47,616 bases of DNA from Skeletonema tropicum (taxonomy: Eukaryota > Bacillariophyta > Thalassiosirophyceae > Thalassiosirales > Thalassiosiraceae): positions 1-47,616 of the forward strand of contig JAWZXG010000060.1 in the NCBI GenBank assembly GCA_037178625.1. The letters run 5' to 3'. The position numbers were made by a program, and so were the translations under genes. Positions 26,693-36,209 of the stretch are shown in pieces. The notes beneath the pieces were generated by a model, which ran no database searches, had not been told where the DNA came from, and worked only from the letters and a program-made list of their open reading frames with translations. Within the stretch, counting starts at the first letter, position 1, and each line of letters starts with the position of its first letter.

Positions 26693-27044
26693 ATATTATA
26701 GTTCATTTGAATCTTTTATGGATGCAGCATCAAGTCAAGATAGGATAGAGGCCGAAGCCGTCAAGAATTGATGGCAAGACATTTGAATGGTTCTGTCATT
26801 GGCTACGAGTTAAATGGAGGGGAGTTTTGCTGTGCTACTCTTTAGAATATTTTAACGAGTTGGTCTCTCGCACTTATTTATTTTTTACTTCGCTACTATT
26901 TGATATTCACATGTACTTGTTCCAGCTAAGGCTTGTTACTGCATTTTTCATCAATATTGGTAGCGCTAGGCATAACTTTGATAGTTTTTCTAGATATCGA
27001 CTCAGCAGTCACTTAGCGTTCGTCAGTTTTATGCCTTTGATTGG
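26693..27044. other. HLE-2 leader, no gene supported
   Basis: AT-rich. Holds a 17-codon frame opening MDAASSQDRIEAEAV at about 26727, too short to call, and a T-rich 73-codon frame with no recognisable features. Confidence 0.4.
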
Positions 27045-27356
27045 TTAGATCGGGTGTGCCGTTTTTGATACGATGTACATTATTGTCCCTGGAATGTTAG
27101 TTTCGTTTCGGGTCTCTTTGAAGTAGTACCATTTTGGTGTATGTATTGTTGTGCCATAGTGCCTCATTATATCTTCTTGCTTTGCCTCTCTTTCTTTCTC
27201 TATCCTTTTTGTAATAGCTATCTTTGCTCTTGTTTTGCTCTGTTGTTCTTCTATCATAAGATTTCGAAGTTGCGTTTTTGTATAGATTGGTAACTCCATT
27301 CCAAGGACAGTCTGTAAGGAGCTCCACTGGATATCCTTATTATTCTGTTTGTACAT
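27045..27356 (-). CDS. Small charged hypothetical protein (103 aa)
   Basis: A minus-strand frame from ATG 27356 to a stop at 27045. It is rich in Lys, Arg, Glu and Gln, with a probable helix or coiled coil over residues 30-65 (around AKIAITKRIEKEREAKQED), followed by a more globular tail with WYYFKETRNE and NIPGTIMYIV. Composition is protein-like, unlike the surrounding shadow frames. It would be divergent from the plus-strand gene at 27366, only 9 bp apart, so at least one of the two starts may be wrong. It may be the last exon of a longer spliced gene. Not recognised. Confidence 0.4.
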   Translation of the reverse strand: MYKQNNKDIQWSSLQTVLGMELPIYTKTQLRNLMIEEQQSKTRAKIAITKRIEKEREAKQEDIMRHYGTTIHTPKWYYFKETRNETNIPGTIMYIVSKTAHPI

Positions 27357-27365
27357 CTTGTTTGT

Positions 27366-28520
27366 TTGCTCTGGAGTGTAGCATTCCTTGGTAGGCTAGT
27401 GAGTGTGTGTTCATTATTTGTGTTAGGTGTTAGCAAGTACTCATTTCTACGTAGTTTGGAGCTTTTCATTTCTTTCCTGCTTTTGTGTGTTTCTCGTCAT
27501 CTCGCCGATGTGATACACATGTTATTTGGCGTCATTTTGTTGGGCTTTTATGTTGCTTCTCATTTCACAGTTCTACTGTGTTCATTCTTGTTACTTGTTA
27601 TGACATTTCTATATTCATCTTTAGATCTTAGCGTTCGACGACGATGTGTGAAACGTCCGATACACCGTTACAAGCTGGTGTCCATGATCATGGCTCTCAG
27701 TAACTATAATTGCAACCCAGCGGGCAGCAATTTCTGTAATGTCAATGATTTATCATGGTCTAGTTCAAATCTTCACATCTTGGGCAACATCGACGTGTCA
27801 GTATTTTTCGGTCTTGATCGTAGATCGCTAAATGTGTTCCATGTATGCGGTGGCATCTTGATTCGAACCCAATTTGCTCGTCAGTTCGCTCTGAGGTATC
27901 GAGTGCTGGGTGACATAGCGTTTTGGCGCTTCTGGGATGTTGTTATCATGCAGTCCGGTTGGTATGTACTAGAGGTGAAAAGATTTAATGATGTTTTCAA
28001 TAAAGGTGTGTACTCTCACATTTGCTTAGTTAGGAGATTGCCTTCATCACTTTGCTCCAGCTGTTCCCAGATGATTCATCGTCGGAGATGTGTATTATGT
28101 TCTTTACATCGTGATTCTTTAAGCAGCTGTGATATTGTGTACAGCGCTATATCAGAAATTGACGTCTTTTTGCGTCATAAATACAACAAAGTAGGCATAT
28201 ACGGTGACAGGCCACGACGTGCTATGAGCTCTGCGGTCAAGTTCAGTAATGAACAAGTTCATCTTTTTCGGCATAAGCTTCAGTTTCTTCGTCGCATTAT
28301 AGCAGTTAGAGATCCAGTAGCAGATATCCTTCTTCTTCTTTTAGATATCTACGCGTTGGCAACTTGCCTCTCTACATCTGTTCCTTTTGATTTTGATGCT
28401 CGCAATATACGTTCTGTTGCAGATCTTCTCGAGTCTCAAGTTAGGTATTTTCTGCAGTCATGTGTGCAGCCTCAAAGGATAGAAAGTCTATTTTCCGAAA
28501 TTGACGAAGTTGCGCTTTAA
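27366..28520 (+). CDS. Unrecognised 384-codon frame
   Basis: An uninterrupted 1155-bp frame, with no competing long frame on the other strand, so probably coding. Residues 1-100 are strongly hydrophobic and could form three or four membrane helices, but they are encoded by T-rich DNA and may instead be leader. A second in-frame start at MIMALSNYNCN (about residue 107) would give a soluble protein of about 278 aa. The remainder has a Cys-rich stretch (SSLCSSC, then RRRCVLCSL, a possible zinc ligand set) and helical C-terminal segments. It converges with gene B, whose stop is at 28689. I recognise no family. Confidence 0.45.
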   Translation: MLWSVAFLGRLVSVCSLFVLGVSKYSFLRSLELFISFLLLCVSRHLADVIHMLFGVILLGFYVASHFTVLLCSFLLLVMTFLYSSLDLSVRRRCVKRPIHRYKLVSMIMALSNYNCNPAGSNFCNVNDLSWSSSNLHILGNIDVSVFFGLDRRSLNVFHVCGGILIRTQFARQFALRYRVLGDIAFWRFWDVVIMQSGWYVLEVKRFNDVFNKGVYSHICLVRRLPSSLCSSCSQMIHRRRCVLCSLHRDSLSSCDIVYSAISEIDVFLRHKYNKVGIYGDRPRRAMSSAVKFSNEQVHLFRHKLQFLRRIIAVRDPVADILLLLLDIYALATCLSTSVPFDFDARNIRSVADLLESQVRYFLQSCVQPQRIESLFSEIDEVAL

Positions 28521-28573
28521 GTTAGTTCTTTGTTTTAATATTTAGCACTATAACTATTCGTAATTGTCCCTGT

Positions 28574-28735
28574 ATTGTACCAGTCCTTGTTAGGCTCACA
28601 CTCTTGGATCTTCTGGCACACAGTCATAGTAATTCGTTCTACGTTCGATGCTGTGATTTTCCCCATATTGTACCAGTTCCGGTTGTTCTCATTCACTTGG
28701 ATTTTCTGGCACGTAGTAATAGTAATTCGTGGTAC
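28574..28735. repeat. Duplicated 3' end of gene B (two diverged units of about 68 bp)
   Basis: Units 28574-28641 and 28668-28735 both contain TTGTACCAGT, TTCTGGCAC and TAGTAATTCGT in the same order. On the minus strand the right unit encodes the gene B C-terminus (NYYYYVPENPSE, stop); the left unit encodes a decayed version (NYYDCVPEDPRV, stop). So the final exon end was tandemly duplicated at a spacing of about 95 bp. Confidence 0.6.
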
Positions 28736-30470
28736 TGTCGTTTTGAAGTTCAGTGCTGGTGGTTTTCGCTAGAATTGTCAAAGCTGGCAGCTCTCCTTCT
28801 TCTCCAAGTACTTCTGTGCTCCAGTCTGTACCCATCGCACTGATAAGTGTGACCTGAATGTTTAGCGTTTCTGCAAAATTGAGCATCTTATCACGTACAG
28901 TAATTGTGTCTGAGCCGTAGTTGTTTTCCCAGTCCTTCCACATCTGCCTCTCTTTCTTGTTCAAGCCGATTCTACCAACGTCTCTGCTGTACTCATTTTT
29001 TTTTCTGTTTTTTGCGTTTTTGTACGCATTATCCAATACTTCTCTCATTGTAGTAATGTCGCTTTTGTAGTCACCTAGAATCATCCCAGCCAAGTGTTCA
29101 TCGTAGTACTTTTGTTCTTGTCCGTAGTTCTCATTGCCATCAACAATTACTGTAGTAAAATAGTTTTTGAGGTCCTGTACCAATGACAATTGATCTTCCT
29201 CGGATAGAGCATTCCAATTCAGTCCCAAATCCATCATTCGTTTGCTAACAAATGTCTTGTCATCCTCGTCGTTACCAGTAGTTCCCACTTCATGACTGGT
29301 AGTCACAGTAATCAACGCTTGCTCGTCGTCCACTGGATCTTCTTTCTCTTCCTCTTGTTGTTTTTCGCTGTCTTTCTCTTCCTCTTGTTGTTTTTCGCTG
29401 TCTTTCTCATCCACTGAGTCAATATTTTCCTGCGTTGCATTTGTAGGCTTTGCTTTCTTGCTTGCTCCGTCGGGTGTTTCGGCTGCCTTCCTCTTCTTCT
29501 TTTTCTTGTACTTTTCGTTGATGGCCGCTATCAAATCATTATTCTCCATCATAATACCGCCTTCATATGTCTCTCCATCAAACATAGCATTGCAAACGTC
29601 ACTTAAGTTCCTTGCTCCCTGTCCGCCAGTGATGTCTTCCAATTTCATAGGTGTTGGCTTGTCGTTTTTAGCTGATGCCTTCTTCGTACAGAACTGGTTC
29701 GAGAGAGGTGCGTCTTCTCTTTCATGAAACTCAATATCACCGAGTTCTAGCTTTGCCACTTCCAACGCGTCCTCCTGGTTTTTTGATAACACGTCACATG
29801 TCATCCTAATACGCATGGTGCCACCGAACAATAACAATAATGCTAGTTCGAGGTTCTTTGGGGTCTCGGTTCGCTTGCTGTTGAACAGTTTCGGCCATGT
29901 TCTAATATCATTTCCTCCCTTCAAGGACTGCATAGCAGAAGCGAAAGCTTTCCGAACTCTGTCATCGCTTCTTTGTTCAGATTTGGTTTCAGTCAGATAC
30001 CTTTTGAATTGTTTCGGAAAGAGCTCACTGTTTTTGTTCGTGAAATGAATCTCGGCAATACTTGAGTTTAGCCCATATTTCTCGTAAATTTCCAAGAACT
30101 CGTACACCAATTGTAATCTCATCATCTCACCCAATCCATTCTTGTTGTATGTTTTCTGAACGCTTTGTTCCAATTCTTTCTTCTTCTGGAGGTTATTTCG
30201 TCCTTGCTTGTCGAAGTACGAATAGCCAATGATCTGTACCATCGCTATTGCACGTACAGTCAACAAACCGTAGCAGCGAGCTATGGTATAGAAGTGTAAA
30301 CTTGATTAGATTTGTCGCGACATAAAAATGCATTGACGACAAATTTATTCTTGGTTGCTGCTTACCTAGACATTCTTTCACAACCTTCTCTCCCATATTT
30401 GAAAGTTCCCGACTGAGCGAATCCAAGGCCTGTTGGAGTAGGTCGAGGTTGTTGTTCATGTTTGCCGCTA
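28689..30470 (-). CDS. Gene B, 3' part: unknown middle and OTU-like C-terminus
   Basis: Continuation of gene B beyond HLE-3a: rest of exon 2 (30470-30366), intron 30365-30245 (phase 1), exon 3 (30244-28689). After an unrecognised helical region come an NLS-like YKKKKKRKAAE stretch and a 30-bp duplicated acidic block encoding EKDSEKQQEEE twice (about 29340-29410). The last 180 residues look like the OTU cysteine-protease fold: a DGN motif (29130-29141), then WKDWENNYGSDTITVRD, NIQVTLISA and finally NYYYYVPE, at the positions where OTU proteins have WG-x-x-iTLqa, an I-V-I strand and HY-x-S. The catalytic Cys after DGN and the His before Y are not there (DGNE and NYY), so it is probably non-catalytic. 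OTU domains occur in animal Helitrons. Exon assignment is firm; the OTU call is moderate. Confidence 0.6.
30245..30365 (-). other. Gene B intron 2 (121 bp) with hairpin
   Basis: Donor GTAAGC, acceptor GCAATAG on the minus strand, phase 1 on both sides. Carries the hairpin at 30309-30350 (arms ATTTGTCG and CGACAAAT, longer loop). Confidence 0.65.
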
Positions 30471-30536
30471 TAAACAGGGGCGCGCAGAATGTGGCGAGCG
30501 TGGTGGCGTGGTGGTGCCTGTGGCGGGATCAGCGCG

Positions 30537-30549
30537 GGCCCTCGGGGCC
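30537..30549. repeat. 5' subterminal palindrome of HLE-3a
   Basis: GGCCC-TCG-GGGCC, 66 bp from the 5' end. In HLE-3b the equivalent (39521-39532) has lost one G. Confidence 0.65.
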
Positions 30550-31795
30550 TGTCGAGTATTGTGTCATTTTGTAGTTGGCCATTGCACTTTGGTTTGTTAG
30601 TAGTCTTTTTACAACGGAATCCGGCTATAAAGTTGCTCTGCAATGACGTCATAGACGTAGTGTATTTGGTGGACGGTGATGTTCTGGTTTGTTGTGATGT
30701 TAGATAATTACTTGAGTATTTACTAAAATTGTGTTGTGCACAATTTTACCAATTCAAATTGTCTTTCTCGTGATTGACAATTTCTCTAGCTTCTTCGCGG
30801 AAATGACAAAACTGACATTCTCCACCTCCGGCGCATCTTTTTTTTTTGGATTTTGCCACGTCTGTGTCACTTCAACTTCAACAACACGTCATTACACCTG
30901 AGCTGTTGGTTCTCATTTGTCTGTGAGACGTACGCACGCATTTTCATCGATATTGTGTCACGTTTGTGACAAATTCAATAGACAAAAATTTGTCGGAATT
31001 GGTATACACAATTATTTCTCCGTCTATCCATGTCTTTATTCTTTCTCTCTCTGACAGCATTGTTCCTCCTGCTTCGCTTCGGTGGTCAACCAAAATTGCT
31101 TCGGTGCACATTGTCCGTCGCTGTCGATCTATTTGTACATCGCGTTCATTAAGTATTAAGTCAGATTGTCGATGAGCTTCTTCGTTCTTTCCGGTGTGCA
31201 TCCCCGTCACCCTCTATTTTCTTAATTTTTTCTCTGAGTGACGTGGTAAACTTCGTTACTTAAGGAATTAGTACACTTGATTCCAATCGTCTTACGTCAC
31301 AAAGTACCAGAAGTCAGGTGTTGGCAAAATCCAATGAACAAAAAAGTATTTAAGTTCATGCAGCAAGTACTCTGGTCGACATTGGCTCAATTACATTATC
31401 TGCCGAGTCGTCTATTGATGCAAGTCTAAATAGACGCCGACGTTGGTTGCCGACGTGTTTGCATTTGAATAACTGCCGATCTTTGGCCACGTACTGATCA
31501 ATACGTCAGTTCTTAACTCCACGTCGACGTCTAGTGTTGAGCTGAATCTTTTTGTCGACGTGTTGTCGATGTGTTGAACCACAAGATCTTGTGTTGCCGA
31601 CGTAGCTTACGAAGGAACTCGTTTACTTCATGACGTGGTTGGTTATTGATTGCATTGTTCTCTGCTGATTATTGCGCTGGTGCGTTGGCGGCGGTTATGT
31701 AGGCAGTTTGTACGTTGTCGAGCCGTTCAACAGCTCTCATAAATTATGCATTGCATCATTTACATCATCACATTTCTACATTGTCCGAATAAATA
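30550..31795 (+). promoter_or_regulatory. HLE-3a 5' region, probable promoter and leader
   Basis: It contains one diverged subterminal unit (TATAAAGTTGCTCTGCAATG, 30627-30646) overlapping a TGACGTCA palindrome (30644-30651), and a hairpin TAAAATTGTG/CACAATTTTA (30724-30748). Between about 31430 and 31610 is a cluster of CGACGT motifs (GCCGACGT, GTCGACGT), including the perfect palindrome ACGTCGACGT at 31521-31530. The cluster lies 0.2-0.35 kb before the leader ATG, as expected for repeated transcription-factor sites. That function is inferred; short open frames on both strands here have no support. Confidence 0.4.
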
Positions 31796-32572
31796 ATGAA
31801 GTTTGGCAACACAAATCCAGTTATATCCACCGTTGGTAGTAATGGTAAGGGCTTCCGTGCCGTGCGGAATCGGAGCAATGTCGATGCACGTCTTACTTCG
31901 TCAGGGGTCAAGACTGCCGCTAAACCGTCGGCTCCTGTCATTGCATTGAGCGTAACAGACATCAATTGGCGTTTGGTGCGTACCGACGATCGTATCTTCT
32001 TGCTGCTAGCGTCTGTTGCATTAGGCGATGGGTTTGACGTTGCCAAGTTGGAGAAGGAACAACTGCTCTTTTCTGCTCTTTCCGTCTTTGAAGTCGGGTC
32101 AATCAAGTACATCCTGAATGAACTGTCTGAACATTACCCGAATGTCCCAGTTGGTAAGACTGATTCTACTGACAAAGATGATCTGGTGTCTGCAGCGGTC
32201 AACTTCTTAATGTTTGCCGCTATTGCTCAGAAAGGAGGTACAAGCCAAGCGCCGTACACTTCAAATTGTGAGCATTTTTGGTAAGAGAGAAGGTTAACCT
32301 TCGTGTGGTTCAATGATTTTGGTATTTTTGTTCATTGTACCGTTTTACAAATTCGGTCTTTCCTTTTTACTTACAAGTTTTTTTTTCAACCTTCAACTTC
32401 ACACCAGTGATGAGAACGGGAAACTTGTACTTGAAGACAAAACTCATTCGGGCTCCCGTGATCAGCCTGTTCAAGATGATGATGAACCGGATTTGTCCGA
32501 GAAAGGTGCTGTCACGAAAAAGTCTAAACCGGTACCTGTCGGAGAGAAGGCCTCTCCTGATTCAACTATCAT
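31796..32572 (+). CDS. HLE-3a leader gene, exons 1-2 (gene A N-terminal family)
   Basis: Exon 1 31796-32280, intron 32281-32407 (GTAAGA to CACACCAG), exon 2 32408-32572, then a GTGAGT donor; phase 2 throughout. The start MKFGNTN resembles MKFGFTN of gene A. Both continue with a Ser/Lys-rich linker, then a W-containing region of about 85 residues (here NWRLVRTDDRIFLLLAS and SIKYILNELSE). Exon 2 is acidic and lysine-rich (DENGKLVLEDK to GEKASPDS). After the donor the gene appears to splice to the helicase exons, best at acceptor ATAGCTAG ending 32739 (phase 2). This would make a leader-helicase C-terminal fusion created by internal deletion. Function unknown, possibly DNA binding. Confidence 0.65.
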
Positions 32573-32739
32573 GTGAGTTTATTTTGTGTGCATGTGCACT
32601 GCCGCACTAAGTATCGCTTGCTTATTGAATCATTTTAGTATAATCGATCACTGAACAATTTTACCTAATAAACAAATGCAACTGCCTACGTAGACATGCT
32701 GATCAAAACACACGAACGACTGAAAGTACCAATAGCTAG

Positions 32740-33781
32740 GCTCAGGTGTCAATTCAGCAGCAGGATGGCGGGCAATAACACAGCATACCAGTCGCACTTT
32801 TACGGCAGGAGGCTATTCTACACCTTTGATGTGTGCGTAGGTGCACATGTTTGCTTGGAGTCAGCCAACATCGATCCCAACTCAGGATTGTACGTCTCAG
32901 CTATTGGGGTAGTAGTCGAGATCGTTTACGATAAGGATCGCTCCGTTGGACCAAACGGTAAAGGTGAGGTTAGCCTACCGAAGTACATTGTTGTGGATTT
33001 CCCTACATACAAACCACCACCAGGCGAGGACCCATGGGACAAGAACAACCCAACGGTGAGTAAAAGTTGACACACGAAAGACACAAGACAATTGCCACTC
33101 TCTGCGAAAACACTACTAACTCATTTCATACTGATACAAATGCATCCTACCCCAACTTATTGCGCACAGCACGTGCCAATCCCACCCTACGAGCAGATTT
33201 GCAACAGGGGATGCTGCACCGCATTATTCATGCCATTGCAAATTGCCTACGCCATCACCATCCACCGCTGTCAAGGACTCGAAGCTGGATTCGACAAAGG
33301 AGACCGCTGGAACCGCATGATAATAGATCCAGCAGATGAGTTGTGGGAGATTAGCAAGTTTCTTGGAACAATGTACGTGGCTACCAGCAGAGGCAAAACA
33401 CTTGGCTCCAAAGATCAAGCATACCCGTCGGACAGTGCCATATACTGGACCGGAAGCAACATTTCAACGAACCGATTAAAAAATTGCTAGAGAAAGCAAA
33501 ATGGCCAGTTCTGCGAATCGTACAAGAAGCGAGCAAATTGGGTGAAATACTTGGAGGGGAAGGCAGAAGAGTCGAAGACGAGGTATAGCAAGAGAAAGTT
33601 GGAAGAAATCACAGAAACATCGTACGCAGCAGCAATCAAGGGCAATTTCATCAAAGACAGGACAGACCTGACAACCAGGATTACCAACATCATAACCAAC
33701 CCGAACAAGAAGTGGAATGAAGCGAAGAAGGATCATGAAATCCCAAGTGATTACTTCGCAGGATCTTCATCTGGTGATTAG
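32740..33781 (+). pseudogene. PIF1-family helicase C-terminal exons of HLE-3a
   Basis: Exon 32740-33055, intron 33056-33169 (GTGAGT to CGCACAG, phase 0), exon from 33170. The first exon carries VGAHVCLESANIDPNSGLY then GVVVEIVY, matching the PIF1 segment normally read VGxRVMLxxNxxxxxGLxNG. The second carries AITIHRCQG (33251-33277; PIF1 motif, usually AxTIHKxQG) and MYVATSRG (33371-33394; usually YVAxSRV). These are superfamily 1B helicase motifs V-VI; the Walker A and B part is absent. A TAG at 33488-33490 interrupts the frame, which then continues protein-like (QNGQFCESYKKRANW and on) to TAG 33781. Both copies of the element share the stop. PIF1 helicase fused to Rep is diagnostic of Helitrons. 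Confidence 0.8.
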
Positions 33782-33807
33782 TAAAATTGATCACTGCACA
33801 GTTTTAC
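33781..33807. repeat. Hairpin after helicase exon, HLE-3a
   Basis: Arms GTAAAATTG and CAGTTTTAC around ATCACTGCA. Related, shorter forms occur at about 32640-32668 (in the intron before the helicase) and 33877-33923. These look like the HLE-3 version of the intron hairpin. The same hairpins are in HLE-3b at +9002. Confidence 0.6.
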
Positions 33808-33865
33808 AAAACAGACACTTTCTCACCACAAAGAATACAACAACTCAATTAAGCGTCTGCATCTG

Positions 33866-34144
33866 GTGATCAGTAAAACATCTGCAAGCGCACGATTCGA
33901 TATATCAAGCACAGTTTTACAAAAAGACATTTTCTCGCGACGAAGAAAGACAAAAACTAAATTGACTAACGCCCGTGTAAAACCTGTATTTCTTTCTCGT
34001 ACAGACCGATTTAGATGCTCAAAAAGCGCATCTAGTACAGTAAATTTCTCGCTTTCAACAGGTACTTCTTGCTTTCTACATAGGAACACATACAGATCCT
34101 ACGCCGGTAGTCTCTACCGAGGACTCTACGTGTCCCTAAAGTAA
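33866..34144 (+). CDS. Last exon of HLE-3a helicase gene (candidate)
   Basis: An open frame ending TAA at 34144. A likely acceptor TTCTCGTACAG ends at 34004. The C-terminal 35 codons (GTSCFLHRNTYRSYAGSLYR) match the HLE-1 remnant at 12621-12830, showing selection or recent common origin for this end. Not a recognised domain. The true upstream exon boundary is uncertain. Confidence 0.45.
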   Translation: MISKTSASARFDISSTVLQKDIFSRRRKTKTKLTNARVKPVFLSRTDRFRCSKSASSTVNFSLSTGTSCFLHRNTYRSYAGSLYRGLYVSLK

Positions 34145-34286
34145 ACCTTCTCACTAAAAAACACATGTACTGATTCCTACCTATAACTCTGTAGAATAAT
34201 GGGGGTGAAAAATAATGAATTTTCCCACCTGTAATAGAAGGGCACCTGCGGCCCCCTATTACGCTGCTCTGCACTCCATGAACGGG

Positions 34287-34299
34287 GGCCCCGAGGGCC
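34287..34299. repeat. 3'-terminal palindrome of HLE-3a
   Basis: GGCCC-CGA-GGGCC followed by GA and the target T. Equivalent to 12474-12486 (HLE-1, opposite strand) and 43288-43300 (HLE-3b). Confidence 0.7.
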
Positions 34300-34301
34300 G
34301 A

Positions 34302-36209
34302 TCATCCATTCTGTAATGAAGTGTAGGACAGTCAGGTCGATGCTCTTCTCTGAATCTGGATCGAACAACTCTGGCAAATCCAATCCCAATTTTTCAGCGA
34401 GTTTCTCGTTCAGCTTTACCATAGGTTTGTTAGTGTTGCCGTAGAATTTGTTACATAGGAGTAACGCCCGCTTCTCCCTCTCTGAGAAGCTCATGACTGT
34501 CGCATTGGCAGTTCCAATTAGTTCAGACATTGCTCTCTTCACACTCTTCGCTTCTGCATTTAGCATAGCTGTGTTTGCGTTCATCCATGCAGGCAAGTCG
34601 ATCCTAGCGTCTGTGTCTTCCTCTTTGAAGTGTAGTGTGGACAGTACTCGTTTGAGAGGTTCTCCAAACGGAGATGAGTCGTTGACATAGTCGTTCAGTA
34701 TGTTGTTTGATTGAAAAGCACCATCTTTCGGGTCGAGAATATCTTTGTTGGACTTCTCCTCGATTTCCTCGCCATCGCAGTAGAACGAACCGTCAGACTT
34801 TTGTGCGATTTTGTTTTTGTCGGGTGAAAACCTGATTGCTACTTGAGAGTACCTAATAGCTAGTGTTGCTTGAGACGATGCATGTTTTTCATCTGCAATT
34901 GTCTTACTAATGGAGAGTAGTAGCTGCCTCTCGAGTGTCTTTGCTGTAGCAAGCTCTGTTGCTTGTAATTTGGACCCGAGTACGTCGACATATATCGGAG
35001 TTTGGAAATGAGTGACCAGTGATGTACTACCAGCGTGTAGTTCTTCCAATGGGTCAACTGACTCAACGCCTATATCTTGACCTGTCAAGAAATGATCTTC
35101 CCCTCTCCTCGCAATCTTGATGGGTGAATCATGTCTGGGTTTGCATTTAAACAGAGCAGATGCACCAGTGATTACGCGATGATTGCCTTCAACGCTAGCC
35201 CAAAAGAACGACAAGGCGCTACTGAATGCATCGCGGAATATCAACATGCCATCGACCCCATCTCTGTCAGCTGCTTGAACCCTGTCTTCCTCTCCTTTTT
35301 TGAACCATCCGTTCTTTCTTGCGATACGGAGTAGTGTTTTTTGACCGTTCACTGTTGTAACATCAGCTTTAAGAGCTTCCTTGATCTCGGTACTTTCGAT
35401 CGATGCTTTGCGGATAGTTGCTATAAAATTTGTTACAGCTTCGTTCACTGCAAATGGACTCACACTCATTTTACCTGATTTGTTTACTCCATTAAGAGCA
35501 GTTTCAAAGGCCGACACAGTTTCGCTTAATTCCTGTGGATGAATTGCATTGTGACAATGAATACAAGATTGGGTTGTTAGTGACATGAACGTAATAAATT
35601 TGAACTCATTACATTTTTATTTCGACTGTCCTCTTCGAGTTAGTTCAGAATAATTTTGCTGTCAACACAAATTTATTTTGAAACGACGCAGTTTTGAACA
35701 CTTACATAGCTATTGAAGTCCTTTTTGTCGAAGCCAGATTTACAACAGAAATAAGCGACCATTTTGTCGTTGCTGAATGATTTCATTTCTGTTTCTGAAT
35801 GCGTTGTAAAGGATTTTAGTAGAGTGTCAATCCTCTTGTCTTGTGGAGCTGCCTGGTTAACGTTCAGGTTGATTATGTTGCCGTCTGTAATGTTGACGAA
35901 ACACAATACAACACCAAAAGCCATGTGCACTGTTGATGCTTTGGTAACGTGCGAATCGAACAGATCCTTCCTCTCCTTTTCGTTGATATCTAATGTAGCG
36001 ATGTGCTCGTTGACATTCTTGCTGGGTTTGATGGACGACGCTTCCGTGTTGTTGATGGGCTTGTTTGCAGCGGTGTCGGCAACACATTCAGCAGCATCAT
36101 TTGGCGGCATGGTCGCCGTCGTTGTGGTGGCATCTTGGTTGGAATCGTCGTTTGCAGCTTTTTTTGTATTAGCTTCGACGGCGGCGGAAGCTCTTGTTGT
36201 TGTTGTCAT
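34302..36209 (-). CDS. Gene B, 5' part (interrupted by HLE-3a)
   Basis: Exon 1 36209-35706 (168 codons, starting MTTTTRASAAVEANTKK), intron 35705-35533 (phase 0), exon 2 35532-34302, then the HLE-3a insertion in codon 579. Rejoining 34302 to 30470 keeps the frame, giving about 1131 codons over three exons. Residues 1-70 are low-complexity Thr/Ala/Asn. The rest is mixed alpha/beta and unrecognised; it includes hydrophobic MAFGVVLCFVNITDG and a Cys pair (YFCCKSGF). Gene B is divergent from gene A. The insertion would truncate the protein at about residue 578 plus a short read-through, so the gene is presumably inactive in this copy. Confidence 0.7.
35533..35705 (-). other. Gene B intron 1 (173 bp) with two hairpins
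   Basis: Donor GTAAGT, acceptor CATCCACAG, phase 0 on both sides. It has two family hairpins: 35646-35680 (CAGAATAATTTTG / CAAATTTATTTTG) and 35591-35622 (GTAATAAATTTG / CATTTTTATT). Skipping the intron joins NSY to ELSETVSAF. Confidence 0.78.

Larger units (their letters stand above)
30471..34301 (+). mobile_element. HLE-3a, nested Helitron-like deletion derivative (3831 bp)
   Basis: It is nearly identical to 39453-43302 at a constant offset of 9002 over most of its length. It starts TAAACAGGGGCGCGCAG and ends GGCCCCGAGGGCCGA. Removing it between A (30470) and T (34302) rejoins gene B in frame, with no target duplication. It encodes a two-exon leader (31796-32572), C-terminal PIF1 helicase exons (32740-33781) and a last exon (33866-34144), all plus strand. 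Rep, the nuclease and helicase motifs I-IV are missing, so it needs a helper. Confidence 0.85.

Noticed and set aside
30944..31210. Antisense frames in the HLE-3 leader (88 aa and its mirror; copies at 39946-40212), and 31768-32112 antisense to the leader exon
   Set aside because: They overlap the CGACGT/promoter region or a supported spliced exon on the other strand, and have no domain. Identity between copies only reflects recent copying.
34177..34301. C-terminal extension of gene B into HLE-3a (reading GPRGPRSW)
   Set aside because: This is translation of the element's terminal palindrome; the native continuation is at 30470 and below.
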